The notes beneath the pieces are model-generated. The model did no database searches and was not told where the DNA came from. It saw only the letters and a program-made list of their open reading frames with translations. A stretch of DNA of 16,696 nt. Source: DASWED01 sp036394995. Lineage in GTDB: Bacteria; Actinomycetota; UBA4738; JACQTL01. A program made the position numbers and the translations under genes. Position 1 is the stretch's first letter. The number at the start of each line of letters is the position of its first letter. This document shows positions 1 to 6,008 of this stretch, piece after piece. Location of the stretch: the NCBI GenBank assembly GCA_036394995.1, contig DASWED010000091.1, positions 1 through 16,696 of the forward strand, in the 5' to 3' direction.

Positions 1-959
1 TCAACGTGCCGGTGGGCGCGGTGGTGATCGTGGCGAGCGTCCGGGTCCTGATCGAGAGCAGGATCGAGCGCGAGGTCCGGCGGTACGACGTGCCGGCGGC
101 GGTCTCGGTCACCGCGGGGCTCATGGTGCTGGTGTACGCGCTGGTGGGCACCATCGACCACGGCTGGACGTCGGGTCGGAGCCTCCTGCTGTTCGCGCTG
201 GCGGCCGGCCTCATCGCGGTGTTCCTGTGGCTCGAGTCCCGATCACCCGAGCCGCTGCTGCCGCTGTCGATCTTCCGGAACCGGACCCTCTCCGGCGCGA
301 ACGTCGTCGGCTTCCTCATCGGGGCCGGGGTGTTCGCGATGTTCTACTTCCTGTCGTTCTACATGCAGCTCGTGCTGGGGTTCTCGCCCCTGCGCACCGG
401 AATGTCGTACCTGGTGTTCGGGTTCGCCGTCATCGCGTCGGCGGGCCTCGGGCAGTACCTGGTGACCCGCATCGGGATCCGGAGCGTGCTCGCGACCGGC
501 CTCCTGATGGTCGCGGCAACCATGCTCTGGTACACGCGGCTGCCCGTGCACGGGACGTACCTGTGGGACCTGCTCCCGGCGTTCATCGTCGGGGGCCTGG
601 GGCTGGGGTTCGCGTTCGTCCCGGACGCGATCGCCGCGCTCCAGGGCGTGCCGCCGGAGCGGAGCGGCGTGGCCTCCGGGCTCATCAACACGTCGCAGCA
701 GGTCGGGGGCGCGCTCGGCCTGGGGCTGCTGGTGACGGTGTCGACCACCCGGACCGCCCATCTGGCCCGCGCGGCCTCGGACTCCTCGCCCGACGCCAGG
801 CTCGGCTCGATCGTCGGGGGGTTCCACCAGGCCTTCCTGGTCGGGGCGGCGCTCGTGCTGCTGGGGTTCGTCCTCACGCTGGTCATGATCCGACCGGCCC
901 GGGAGGATCCCACGATAGAGGCGGTCGCCGAGGCCCTGGAACCGGCGCCGGCCGAGTAG
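1..959 (+). CDS. DHA2-family MFS multidrug exporter, C-terminal part (5' truncated by window)
   Basis: This is the C-terminal two thirds of a major facilitator exporter of the drug:H+ antiporter-2 (EmrB/QacA, 14-helix) type, which would expel hydrophobic compounds across the inner membrane using the proton gradient. The first readable codons give NVPVG, the hallmark at the cytoplasmic end of a mid-protein helix in this family, so the reading frame clearly enters from upstream of the window. About eight hydrophobic helices follow, then the segment SGLINTSQQVGGALGLGLL near the end, which is typical of DHA2 transporters, and a short acidic tail. The stop is TAG at 957-959. The gene converges on the methyltransferase, with 9 bases between the two stops. 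Substrate cannot be inferred. Family assignment is confident; the true start is not visible. Confidence 0.9.
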   Translation, partial: NVPVGAVVIVASVRVLIESRIEREVRRYDVPAAVSVTAGLMVLVYALVGTIDHGWTSGRSLLLFALAAGLIAVFLWLESRSPEPLLPLSIFRNRTLSGANVVGFLIGAGVFAMFYFLSFYMQLVLGFSPLRTGMSYLVFGFAVIASAGLGQYLVTRIGIRSVLATGLLMVAATMLWYTRLPVHGTYLWDLLPAFIVGGLGLGFAFVPDAIAALQGVPPERSGVASGLINTSQQVGGALGLGLLVTVSTTRTAHLARAASDSSPDARLGSIVGGFHQAFLVGAALVLLGFVLTLVMIRPAREDPTIEAVAEALEPAPAE

Positions 960-968
960 CCGGGCTGT

Positions 969-1820
969 TCAGGTCCGGGCCGTGAGGACGCGGGTCACGG
1001 CGATGCCGCCCTTGGTGCTGCGGACCCCGGAGTAGCCGGCCCGGCCCAGGAGCGTGGCCACGGCCCGGGAGCGGTCCGGGCTGACCTCGATCAGGAGCCA
1101 TCCACGGGACCCGAGCCACCCCCACGCCTCCACGGCCGTGCGTTCGATCAGGCCGAGGCCCTTGGGGCTGTGGTCGGTGAGCGACTCCAGTGGCTCGAAC
1201 CCCAGAACCTCGATGGGGAGCGTCTTGACCTCGCGCTTGCCCACGTACGGGGGGTGGAAGGTGATGACGTCCACCCGGTGCCGGAGGTCGGTCGGGAGCG
1301 CGCCGAACAGGTCGCCCCGGTGGAACCGGACGGCGAGGCCGAGGCGGCGGGCGTTGGCCCTCGCGGTGGCGATGGGCTTGGCGGCGAGGTCGGTGCCGTG
1401 GACCTCCGCCCCGGGGACCTCGTTCGCCACGGCCAGCGCCACCGGGCCGGAGCCCGTCGCCAGGTCCACGTGGACCGGGGCCGTTCTGCGGCGCAGCCGG
1501 CGGACGGCCTGTTCGGCCAGGAACTCGGTGGAGTCCCGGGGCACGAACACACCGGGCTTCGCGATGAGCTTCAGTCCCCGGAACTCGGCGTACCCCTTGA
1601 TGTAGGGCACGGGCTCGCCGGTGGCCCGCCGCGCCACCAGGCGCCGGAAGCTCCGGATCACCGTCGGGGGGACCGTGTCCTCCGGCTGCCAGTCCGGCCC
1701 CACGAGATGGGTGAGCAGCTCCTCGGCCTCGATGCGCTCCCGGTCGCGCTGCCAGTGGTCGATGGCGGAGGAGGCCTCCAGGGCCTCCACGGCCTCGTCG
1801 ATCAGCTCGTCCGCGATCAT
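969..1820 (-). CDS. PrmC/HemK-like class I SAM methyltransferase with altered NPPY motif
   Basis: A 283-aa S-adenosylmethionine-dependent methyltransferase of the PrmC (HemK) family, cytoplasmic. An N-terminal helical domain is followed by GEPVPYIKGYAEFRG (PrmC-like linker), PRDSTE in place of PRPxTE, the SAM-binding motif DLATGSGPVALA, and GDLFGAL. The active-site motif that normally reads NPPY is HPPY here (in FHPPYVGKRE). In PrmC the Asn contacts the glutamine side chain being methylated, so the substrate may not be the release-factor glutamine. Length is normal for PrmC (about 280 aa). The ATG start is supported by a TAGGAT -10 box 9 bases upstream (1830-1835), which implies a very short leader. 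It is divergent from the acyl-CoA dehydrogenase pair. Known: family fold and motif. Inferred: changed substrate. No prfA neighbour is visible. Confidence 0.82.
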   Translation of the reverse strand: MIADELIDEAVEALEASSAIDHWQRDRERIEAEELLTHLVGPDWQPEDTVPPTVIRSFRRLVARRATGEPVPYIKGYAEFRGLKLIAKPGVFVPRDSTEFLAEQAVRRLRRRTAPVHVDLATGSGPVALAVANEVPGAEVHGTDLAAKPIATARANARRLGLAVRFHRGDLFGALPTDLRHRVDVITFHPPYVGKREVKTLPIEVLGFEPLESLTDHSPKGLGLIERTAVEAWGWLGSRGWLLIEVSPDRSRAVATLLGRAGYSGVRSTKGGIAVTRVLTART

Positions 1821-1829
1821 CGGCGCCGC

Positions 1830-1835
1830 ATCCTA
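1830..1835 (-). promoter_or_regulatory. Putative -10 box of the PrmC-like gene
   Basis: On the minus strand this reads TAGGAT and ends 9 bases before the ATG at 1820, placing transcription start within two or three bases of the start codon. No convincing -35 was found. Confidence 0.45.
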
Positions 1836-1865
1836 TCGGGGCTCGCGTCCGGCGGCCCCGTTCGC

Positions 1866-1878
1866 TGACCGCCGGTCA
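1866..1878. promoter_or_regulatory. Palindrome TGACCGCCGGTCA, candidate repressor operator
   Basis: A perfect 13-bp inverted repeat (six-base arms TGACCG/CGGTCA around one C) lies 7 bases upstream of the TACGAT -10 box of the acyl-CoA dehydrogenase pair, in the -35/spacer region. It is also within the 78-bp divergent region shared with the PrmC-like gene. TGACCG half-sites are common in TetR-family operators of lipid-degradation genes, so a TetR-type repressor is plausible. No regulator gene is present in the window. Confidence 0.4.
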
Positions 1879-1885
1879 TTCCGGG

Positions 1886-1891
1886 TACGAT
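1886..1891 (+). promoter_or_regulatory. Putative -10 box (TACGAT) of the acyl-CoA dehydrogenase pair
   Basis: TACGAT ends 7 bases before the GTG start at 1899, so the mRNA would begin at or next to the start codon (leaderless). This spacing recurs at several other genes in the window and supports the GTG start. Confidence 0.55.
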
Positions 1892-1898
1892 CGAGGAC

Positions 1899-3089
1899 GT
1901 GGACTTCCGCGACACGCCCGAGGAAGCCTCGTTCCGAGCCCGCCTCCGCGAGTGGCTCGAACAGAACATCCCGGAGGGGTGGGGCCAGCCCGGACACCGG
2001 GAGCCCGAGGGCGAGGAGCGGACCGCCTTCTACCGTGACTGGTCGAGGAAGCTGTACGAGGCCGGCTTCGTCGGACTGACCTGGCCGAAGGCGTATGGCG
2101 GCCACGAGGCCCCCATCACCCACCAGGTCATGGCGCTCGAGGAGATGTCGCGGTCCGAGGCCCCCGAGCACATGGGCGTGATCGGGCTGGGGATGGCCGG
2201 CCCCACCATCCTGGCCCACGGCACCGAGGAGCAGCGGCAGCGGTACCTCAAGCCCATCCTCACCGCCGAGCACGTGTGGTGCCAGGGGTTCTCCGAGCCG
2301 GGGAGCGGGAGCGACCTGGCCTCGCTCACCACCCGCGCGGTCCGCGACGGCGACGACTACGTGGTGAACGGGCAGAAGGTGTGGTCGTCGTTCGCCCACA
2401 TCGCCGACTTCTGCATCCTGCTGACCCGAACCGACACCGGCGGCCCCAAGCACCAGGGCCTCACGTACTTCGTGCTCGACATGCACTCCCCCGGCGTGGA
2501 GGTCCGGCCGCTCCGCCAGATCACCGGCGAATCGGAGTTCAATGAGATCTTCCTCACCGATGTGCGCGTCCCCGCGGGAGGAGTGCTGGGCGGCGAGGGG
2601 AACGGCTGGGCCGTGGCCATCACGACCCTGATGAACGAACGGGCCTCGCTGGGGGTCGCGCTGACCGTTCGGCTGGAGGTGGCCCTGCGCCACCTGCTGG
2701 AGCTGGCGCGCGGCACCAAGCACGATGGCGCGCGGGCCGCCGACGACCCCCTGTTCCGCGACCGCATCGCCCAGCTGTGGACCGAGCTCCAGGCGCTGCG
2801 GTTCACGAACTACCGGGCGTTCTCGTCGTTCCTGGCCACGGGGATGCCGGGCCCCGAGGGGTCCACCGCGAAGCTGGTGTGGTCGGAGACGAACCAGCGC
2901 CTGACCAGGCTGGCCCTGGAGATCGAGGGGCCGTACGCGATGCTCTCCGGCGGGGAGCACTCGGTCCTCGACGGGAAGTGGCAGCGCCTCCAGCTCCGGA
3001 GCCGGGGGAACTCGATCGAGGGCGGGACCTCGGAGATCCTCCGCAACATCGTGGCCGAACGGGTGCTCGGCCTGCCGAAGGGGCGTTGA
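1899..3089 (+). CDS. Acyl-CoA dehydrogenase, catalytic-type subunit of a probable heteromeric pair
   Basis: A 396-aa FAD-linked acyl-CoA dehydrogenase that would introduce a 2,3 double bond into an acyl-CoA (beta-oxidation-type chemistry, fatty or steroid side chain). Visible landmarks are WPKAYGG (63-69), FSEPGSGSDL (131-140), VVNGQKVWSS (155-164), a Glu in MNERAS at residue 247, and the C-terminal SIEGGTSEILRNIVAERV. Glu247 matches the LER position of the catalytic base in isovaleryl-CoA dehydrogenase-like enzymes. The RxQFGxPI FAD-contact motif that usually follows is missing, but it is present in the next gene. That division is what is known for mycobacterial alpha2beta2 enzymes such as FadE26-FadE27. 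The stop TGA overlaps the next ATG by one base. GTG start chosen from the TACGAT box 7 bases upstream. Substrate unknown. Confidence 0.9.
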   Translation: MDFRDTPEEASFRARLREWLEQNIPEGWGQPGHREPEGEERTAFYRDWSRKLYEAGFVGLTWPKAYGGHEAPITHQVMALEEMSRSEAPEHMGVIGLGMAGPTILAHGTEEQRQRYLKPILTAEHVWCQGFSEPGSGSDLASLTTRAVRDGDDYVVNGQKVWSSFAHIADFCILLTRTDTGGPKHQGLTYFVLDMHSPGVEVRPLRQITGESEFNEIFLTDVRVPAGGVLGGEGNGWAVAITTLMNERASLGVALTVRLEVALRHLLELARGTKHDGARAADDPLFRDRIAQLWTELQALRFTNYRAFSSFLATGMPGPEGSTAKLVWSETNQRLTRLALEIEGPYAMLSGGEHSVLDGKWQRLQLRSRGNSIEGGTSEILRNIVAERVLGLPKGR

Positions 3090-4180
3090 TGGATTTCGCG
3101 CTGCACGAGGACCAGCTGGCGCTCCAGGGAACGGTTCGCGAGTTCCTGGCGGAGCGGTACCCGGTGGAGCGGGTCGCGCAGATCGCGGACGGCGAGGGAT
3201 TCGAGGCCGGTGGGTGGAGCGAGGTGGCGGGCCTGGGCTGGACCGGCGTGTCGGTGCCCGAGGAAGCCGGCGGGCTGGGGATGGGGTTCGTGGAGGAGGC
3301 CGTGGTCCTCGAGCAGCTCGGGTACGCGCTGTTCCCGGGGCCGTTCTTCTCCTCCGTGACGATGGCGCTCCCGGCGCTGGCCGAGAACGGCGAGCTGCTG
3401 GAGCGGGTGGTCAGCGGGAAGTCGGCGGCCACGGTGGCGTGGGCCGGGGCCGACGGGGAGTTCCGGACCGCCGATCTCGACGTCACGGCGGAGCGCGCCG
3501 GCGACGGGTGGCGACTGTCGGGGGCCGCGATGTTCGTTCCCGACCTGGCGGTGGCCGACCTCGTGGTGGTGGCTGCGCAGGCCCCCGACGAGCCCGGCCT
3601 GTACGCGGTGGAACGCGACGGCGACGGCTCGACGTGGGGGGCCCTGCCGACGGTGGACACGACCCGGCCGGTGGGTCGGCTCGTGCTCGACGGCGCACCG
3701 GCCCGGCAGCTGGCCACGGCCGGCGAGGCCGAGGACCTGCTGCCGGCCATCCGGGACCGTGCCCTGGCCGGGCTGGCCGCGGAGGCCGTCGGCGTGGCCC
3801 AGCGGGCCCTGGACCTGGCGGTGGGGCACGCCAAGCACAGAGAGCAGTTCGGCCGCCCCATCGGCGTATACCAGGCCGTGAGCCACATCCTGTCCGACTC
3901 GTTCGTGGAGGTGGAGAGCGCCCGGTCCCTGGCCTACTGGGCCGCCTGGGCCGTGGCCAACGACAGCGACGACGCCCCGGAGGCCGCCGCGGCGGCCAAG
4001 TCCTACGCCTCCGAGGCGGCGGTCGACGCCTGCGAGCGGGCCATCCAGGTCCACGGCGGCATCGGCTTCACCTGGGAACACCCCCTCCACCGCTTCTACA
4101 AGCGAGCCCTGTGGATCTCGGCCTTCATGGGCTGGCCCGCCGCCCATCGGAGCAGGATCGCCGCCTCCCTGCTCGACTGA
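3089..4180 (+). CDS. Acyl-CoA dehydrogenase, partner (FAD-motif) subunit
   Basis: A 363-aa acyl-CoA dehydrogenase homologue, translationally coupled to the previous gene (TGATG overlap), which fixes the ATG start. It begins MDFALHEDQL with an N-terminal helical domain. A weakly conserved middle domain follows, then a good C-terminal domain with REQFGRPIG (251-259) and QVHGGIGFTWEHPLH (320-334), both FAD or interface motifs. Where the partner has its catalytic Glu this protein reads ALAGLAAEA, with no acidic residue at the matching position, so it probably lacks its own base. It should pair with the upstream product as the non-catalytic subunit of a heterotetramer. Known: such split pairs act on steroid side-chain CoA thioesters in mycobacteria. 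Inferred: the same architecture here; the substrate is not determinable. Confidence 0.88.
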   Translation: MDFALHEDQLALQGTVREFLAERYPVERVAQIADGEGFEAGGWSEVAGLGWTGVSVPEEAGGLGMGFVEEAVVLEQLGYALFPGPFFSSVTMALPALAENGELLERVVSGKSAATVAWAGADGEFRTADLDVTAERAGDGWRLSGAAMFVPDLAVADLVVVAAQAPDEPGLYAVERDGDGSTWGALPTVDTTRPVGRLVLDGAPARQLATAGEAEDLLPAIRDRALAGLAAEAVGVAQRALDLAVGHAKHREQFGRPIGVYQAVSHILSDSFVEVESARSLAYWAAWAVANDSDDAPEAAAAAKSYASEAAVDACERAIQVHGGIGFTWEHPLHRFYKRALWISAFMGWPAAHRSRIAASLLD

Positions 4181-4196
4181 CCGGCCCGGACCGGTC
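4179..4196. terminator. GC-rich 6-bp hairpin after the dehydrogenase pair (terminator or operator)
   Basis: GACCGG-CCCGGA-CCGGTC forms a perfect 6-bp stem with a 6-base loop, starting inside the stop codon of the second dehydrogenase. No T-run follows. It also lies just upstream of the TAGAAT box of the next gene, so it could equally be a protein-binding site for that promoter. Confidence 0.3.
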
Positions 4197-4203
4197 CCGT
4201 CGA

Positions 4204-4209
4204 TAGAAT
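4204..4209 (+). promoter_or_regulatory. Putative -10 box (TAGAAT) of the GroES-like gene
   Basis: TAGAAT ends 6 bases before the ATG at 4216, implying a leaderless transcript. No ribosome binding site is seen. Confidence 0.55.
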
Positions 4210-4215
4210 CGAGCC

Positions 4216-4620
4216 ATGCCTCGGGCGTCCCAGTCGCAGAGTGGTCGGAAGACATCCGGAACGTCGCCGCCGCGGGCGCGGTCCCGCAAGAAGGCCGATG
4301 CGGCCGAGGAGATCAGGCTGACCGGGGACCGGTTGGTGGTGGCTCAGCCGGAGAACGGGGAGCGGCGGTCGCGGAGCGGGTTGCTGATCCCGGCGACGGC
4401 CGCCGCCGCGCCGAAGCGGTGCGTGTGGGGCGACGTCACGCTGGTGGGGCCGGACGTGCGGAACGTGAAGACGGGCGACCGGGTGCTGTTCCTGCCGCAG
4501 GCGGGGCTGGAGGTCGAGATCGGCGGGGATGACTTCCTGTTGCTCCGGGAGCGCGACGTGCAGGCCATCTCCTCGCCCTCGGCCGACGGCAAGGACCACC
4601 ACGGGGGGCAGTACCTCTGA
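4216..4620 (+). CDS. Orphan GroES-like (Cpn10-fold) protein with basic N-terminal extension
   Basis: A 134-aa protein whose residues 34-118 match the Cpn10/GroES fold: LTGDRLVVAQP at the start, a mobile-loop region (about 51-70) containing SGLLIP where GroES has GGIVL, then GDVTLVGPD, VKTGDRVLF and the final LLLRERDVQAI. GroES normally caps the GroEL chaperonin through the hydrophobic tripeptide of the mobile loop; a hydrophobic LLI is retained here. Residues 1-33 are an added Ser/Arg/Lys-rich tail and the C-terminus ends with DHHGGQYL, so the protein is longer than the usual 95-100 aa. No groEL is beside it. It could be a specialised co-chaperonin or a Cpn10-fold protein with another job. 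The ATG start is supported by the TAGAAT box. Confidence 0.8.
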   Translation: MPRASQSQSGRKTSGTSPPRARSRKKADAAEEIRLTGDRLVVAQPENGERRSRSGLLIPATAAAAPKRCVWGDVTLVGPDVRNVKTGDRVLFLPQAGLEVEIGGDDFLLLRERDVQAISSPSADGKDHHGGQYL

Positions 4621-4628
4621 CGCGGTGA

Positions 4629-5033
4629 TCAGGCTGGGACGAACGTGAGCCGGACGGTTCGCGTGTCGTTCTCGCGGTTCGGGTCCACGATCACCACGCT
4701 CTGCCACGTCCCCAGCAGCAGACGGCCGCCTTCGGCCGGGATCGACAGCGAGGGCGACACGAACACCGGCAGCAGGTGGTCGGCCCCATGGCCCGTCGAG
4801 CCGTGCCGGTGGCGGTAGCGGTCCTCACGGGGCAGGAGCCGCTCCAGCGCATCGTCGAGGTCGGGCTCGGACCCCGAGCCGGTCTCCATCAGCGCCAGGC
4901 CCGCGGTGGCGTGCGGGAGGAACACGTGGACCAACCCGTCGCCCCCGGCCTCGCGGGCGAACGCCTCCACGAGGCCCGTGACGTCCACCACCCGCCGACC
5001 GGACGTCTCCACGCGATGGGTGGCCGTTCGCAC
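4629..5033 (-). CDS. YjbQ/UPF0047 family protein (secondary thiamine-phosphate synthase-like)
   Basis: A 134-aa cytoplasmic protein of the YjbQ (UPF0047) family, whose E. coli member has been assigned a minor thiamine-phosphate synthase activity; the true role is unsettled. Diagnostic segments are FLPHATAGLALMETG (family pattern HxSA with N/E after it), a Tyr/His-rich stretch YRHRHGSTGHGADH, SPSLSIPAEGGRLLLGTWQ and the final VRLTF. The GTG at 5033 is chosen over the ATG four codons upstream because a TATGCT -10 box (5041-5046) lies 7 bases before it, the spacing seen at other leaderless genes here. The box overlaps the ATG. The gene converges on the GroES-like gene with 8 bases between stops. 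A strong hairpin separates it from the upstream membrane-protein gene, so it is probably transcribed alone. Confidence 0.82.
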   Translation of the reverse strand: MRTATHRVETSGRRVVDVTGLVEAFAREAGGDGLVHVFLPHATAGLALMETGSGSEPDLDDALERLLPREDRYRHRHGSTGHGADHLLPVFVSPSLSIPAEGGRLLLGTWQSVVIVDPNRENDTRTVRLTFVPA

Positions 5034-5040
5034 GAACCCC

Positions 5041-5046
5041 AGCATA
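5041..5046 (-). promoter_or_regulatory. Putative -10 box (TATGCT) of the YjbQ-family gene
   Basis: On the minus strand TATGCT lies 7 bases before the GTG at 5033 and immediately after a 13-bp hairpin. It decides between the GTG and the upstream ATG, which is itself part of the box. Confidence 0.45.
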
Positions 5047-5050
5047 CGGA

Positions 5051-5090
5051 AGGGCGCCGGGCCGCCCACTCGGGGGAGGCCCGGCGCCCT
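5051..5090 (-). terminator. Strong 13-bp perfect hairpin between the proline-rich gene and yjbQ
   Basis: AGGGCGCCGGGCC (5051-5063) is perfectly complementary to GGCCCGGCGCCCT (5078-5090) around a 14-base loop. It starts 19 bases after the stop of the proline-rich membrane protein gene and ends just before the promoter box of yjbQ. No U-run follows, but such stems without U-runs are common in actinobacteria. Most likely a terminator for the upstream gene. Confidence 0.65.
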
Positions 5091-5109
5091 CACGGCGCCG
5101 CTGGAACGG

Positions 5110-5886
5110 CTAGGGCTGGTAGCTCCCGCCTCCGCCCGACGGCTGTTCGGGGGGCGGCTGCTGAGGCGGAGGCGTGGCCGGTGGAGGCGTGGCCGGTGGA
5201 GGCGTGGCCGGTGGAGGCGTGGCCGGTGGAGCCGTGGCCGGTGGAGGCGTTGCCCCGGGAGCGGGCTGGCCGTATGCGGGCGGCGCCGCCGGACCTGGCT
5301 GCCCGTACGCCGGCGGCGGAGGGAACCCGGGGGAGGCGTACCCACCGGATGTCGCGGTCGTCTTGCCGCGCCGGAGGCCCGCGATCCCACCGACCAGGCC
5401 GATGACACCGCCGACCAGGGCCAGGTAGATCCCGACCCCCGGGTGGGCATCGAAGTCCGCGTCACCGCTCTTGGTCGCCCGGTCCAGCTCCTTCCTCACG
5501 GCATCGGTGTCGGTGGCGCGTGGGATGCACTGATTGTCGACGCAGCTCGAGGACCAGGCCGTGCGGAACCCGTCGTCCCCGGCGACGAAGATCAGGGCGA
5601 ATCCGGCCGCGGCGAGGCCGGCGAGGATGGTGATGATGGCGAGCGCGACCCGCCCTCCCCGGCTTCGCACGAAGATCAGGAGGAGCCCGAGCACGATCAG
5701 CACCGCGCCGACGCCGAGGGCGAGGCCCCCGCCGCTGACCTTCACCGCGAAGTCGAAGCCGCCCTTGGTCGTGACCTCGGGCTTCCCCCAGCTGATGAAC
5801 GAACTGATCAGGTAGATGACCCCGCCGATCAGCGCCAGGAGGCCCCCGGCTCGAGGCGGACGCTCGGTCGTGGTGGTCTGCTGCAT
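5110..5886 (-). CDS. Four-helix membrane protein with proline-rich repeat tail
   Basis: A 258-aa membrane protein, function unknown. A short hydrophilic N-terminus (MQQTTTTERPPR) precedes four hydrophobic helices at about residues 15-33, 52-73, 78-101 and 151-170. The loop between helices 3 and 4 is polar, carries two cysteines (C115 and C120, in SSSCVDNQC) and is probably extracytoplasmic. The C-terminal 75 residues are proline-rich: PPAYGQP repeats, then tandem PPPAT units encoded by a 15-bp DNA repeat, ending GGGGSYQP. Such Pro/Tyr/Gln tails occur on many actinobacterial membrane proteins and are thought to be flexible, possibly interaction modules. The ATG is preceded by a purine-rich GGAGGAGGAAGGGGGAAG ribosome-binding region, and a TATGCT box lies 64 bases upstream. 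No family was recognised. Confidence 0.82.
   Translation of the reverse strand: MQQTTTTERPPRAGGLLALIGGVIYLISSFISWGKPEVTTKGGFDFAVKVSGGGLALGVGAVLIVLGLLLIFVRSRGGRVALAIITILAGLAAAGFALIFVAGDDGFRTAWSSSCVDNQCIPRATDTDAVRKELDRATKSGDADFDAHPGVGIYLALVGGVIGLVGGIAGLRRGKTTATSGGYASPGFPPPPAYGQPGPAAPPAYGQPAPGATPPPATAPPATPPPATPPPATPPPATPPPQQPPPEQPSGGGGSYQP
5171..5245. repeat. 15-bp tandem repeat, 5 copies, inside the proline-rich tail
   Basis: The unit GGCGTGGCCGGTGGA occurs four times exactly and a fifth time with one change (5231-5245). On the coding (minus) strand it encodes tandem PPPAT/ATPPP units. The near-identity at DNA level suggests recent slippage expansion; copy number probably varies between strains. 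Confidence 0.9.
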
Positions 5887-5950
5887 GCGCTTCCCCCTTC
5901 CTCCTCCGGGCCGGCCGGGGAGCGAGCTGCAGCCTGTGGCCGGCCGCCGA

Positions 5951-5956
5951 AGCATA
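5951..5956 (-). promoter_or_regulatory. Putative -10 box (TATGCT) of the proline-rich membrane protein gene
   Basis: On the minus strand TATGCT lies 64 bases before the ATG at 5886, giving a leader of about 57 bases that contains the GC-rich GGCCGGCC palindromes and the ribosome-binding purine tract. The expected -35 zone falls inside the 20-bp direct repeats. Confidence 0.35.
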
Positions 5957-5966
5957 GCCCGGCCGG

Positions 5967-6006
5967 GTGGAGGGGTGATGGAGCCGGTGGAGTGGTGATG
6001 GAGCCG
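5967..6006. repeat. Two adjacent 20-bp direct repeats between permease and membrane-protein gene
   Basis: Positions 5967-5986 and 5987-6006 are the same 20 bases with one mismatch (GTGGAGGGGTGATGGAGCCG against GTGGAGTGGTGATGGAGCCG). They begin right after the permease stop codon and end 10 bases upstream of the TATGCT box of the next gene. Possible regulator-binding repeats or a simple duplication. Confidence 0.75.
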
Positions 6007-6008
6007 GA

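Noticed and set aside
2810..4255. A 481-codon minus-strand open frame opposite the dehydrogenases
   Set aside because: Shadow of two clear acyl-CoA dehydrogenases; no motif in the translation.
5034..5045. ATG at 5045 as the start of the YjbQ-family protein
   Set aside because: It overlaps the TATGCT box that fits a leaderless GTG start four codons later; either start gives the same domain, so the preference is modest.
5171..5245. CRISPR-like array
   Set aside because: The repeats are contiguous 15-bp units without spacers and encode a PPPAT protein repeat.
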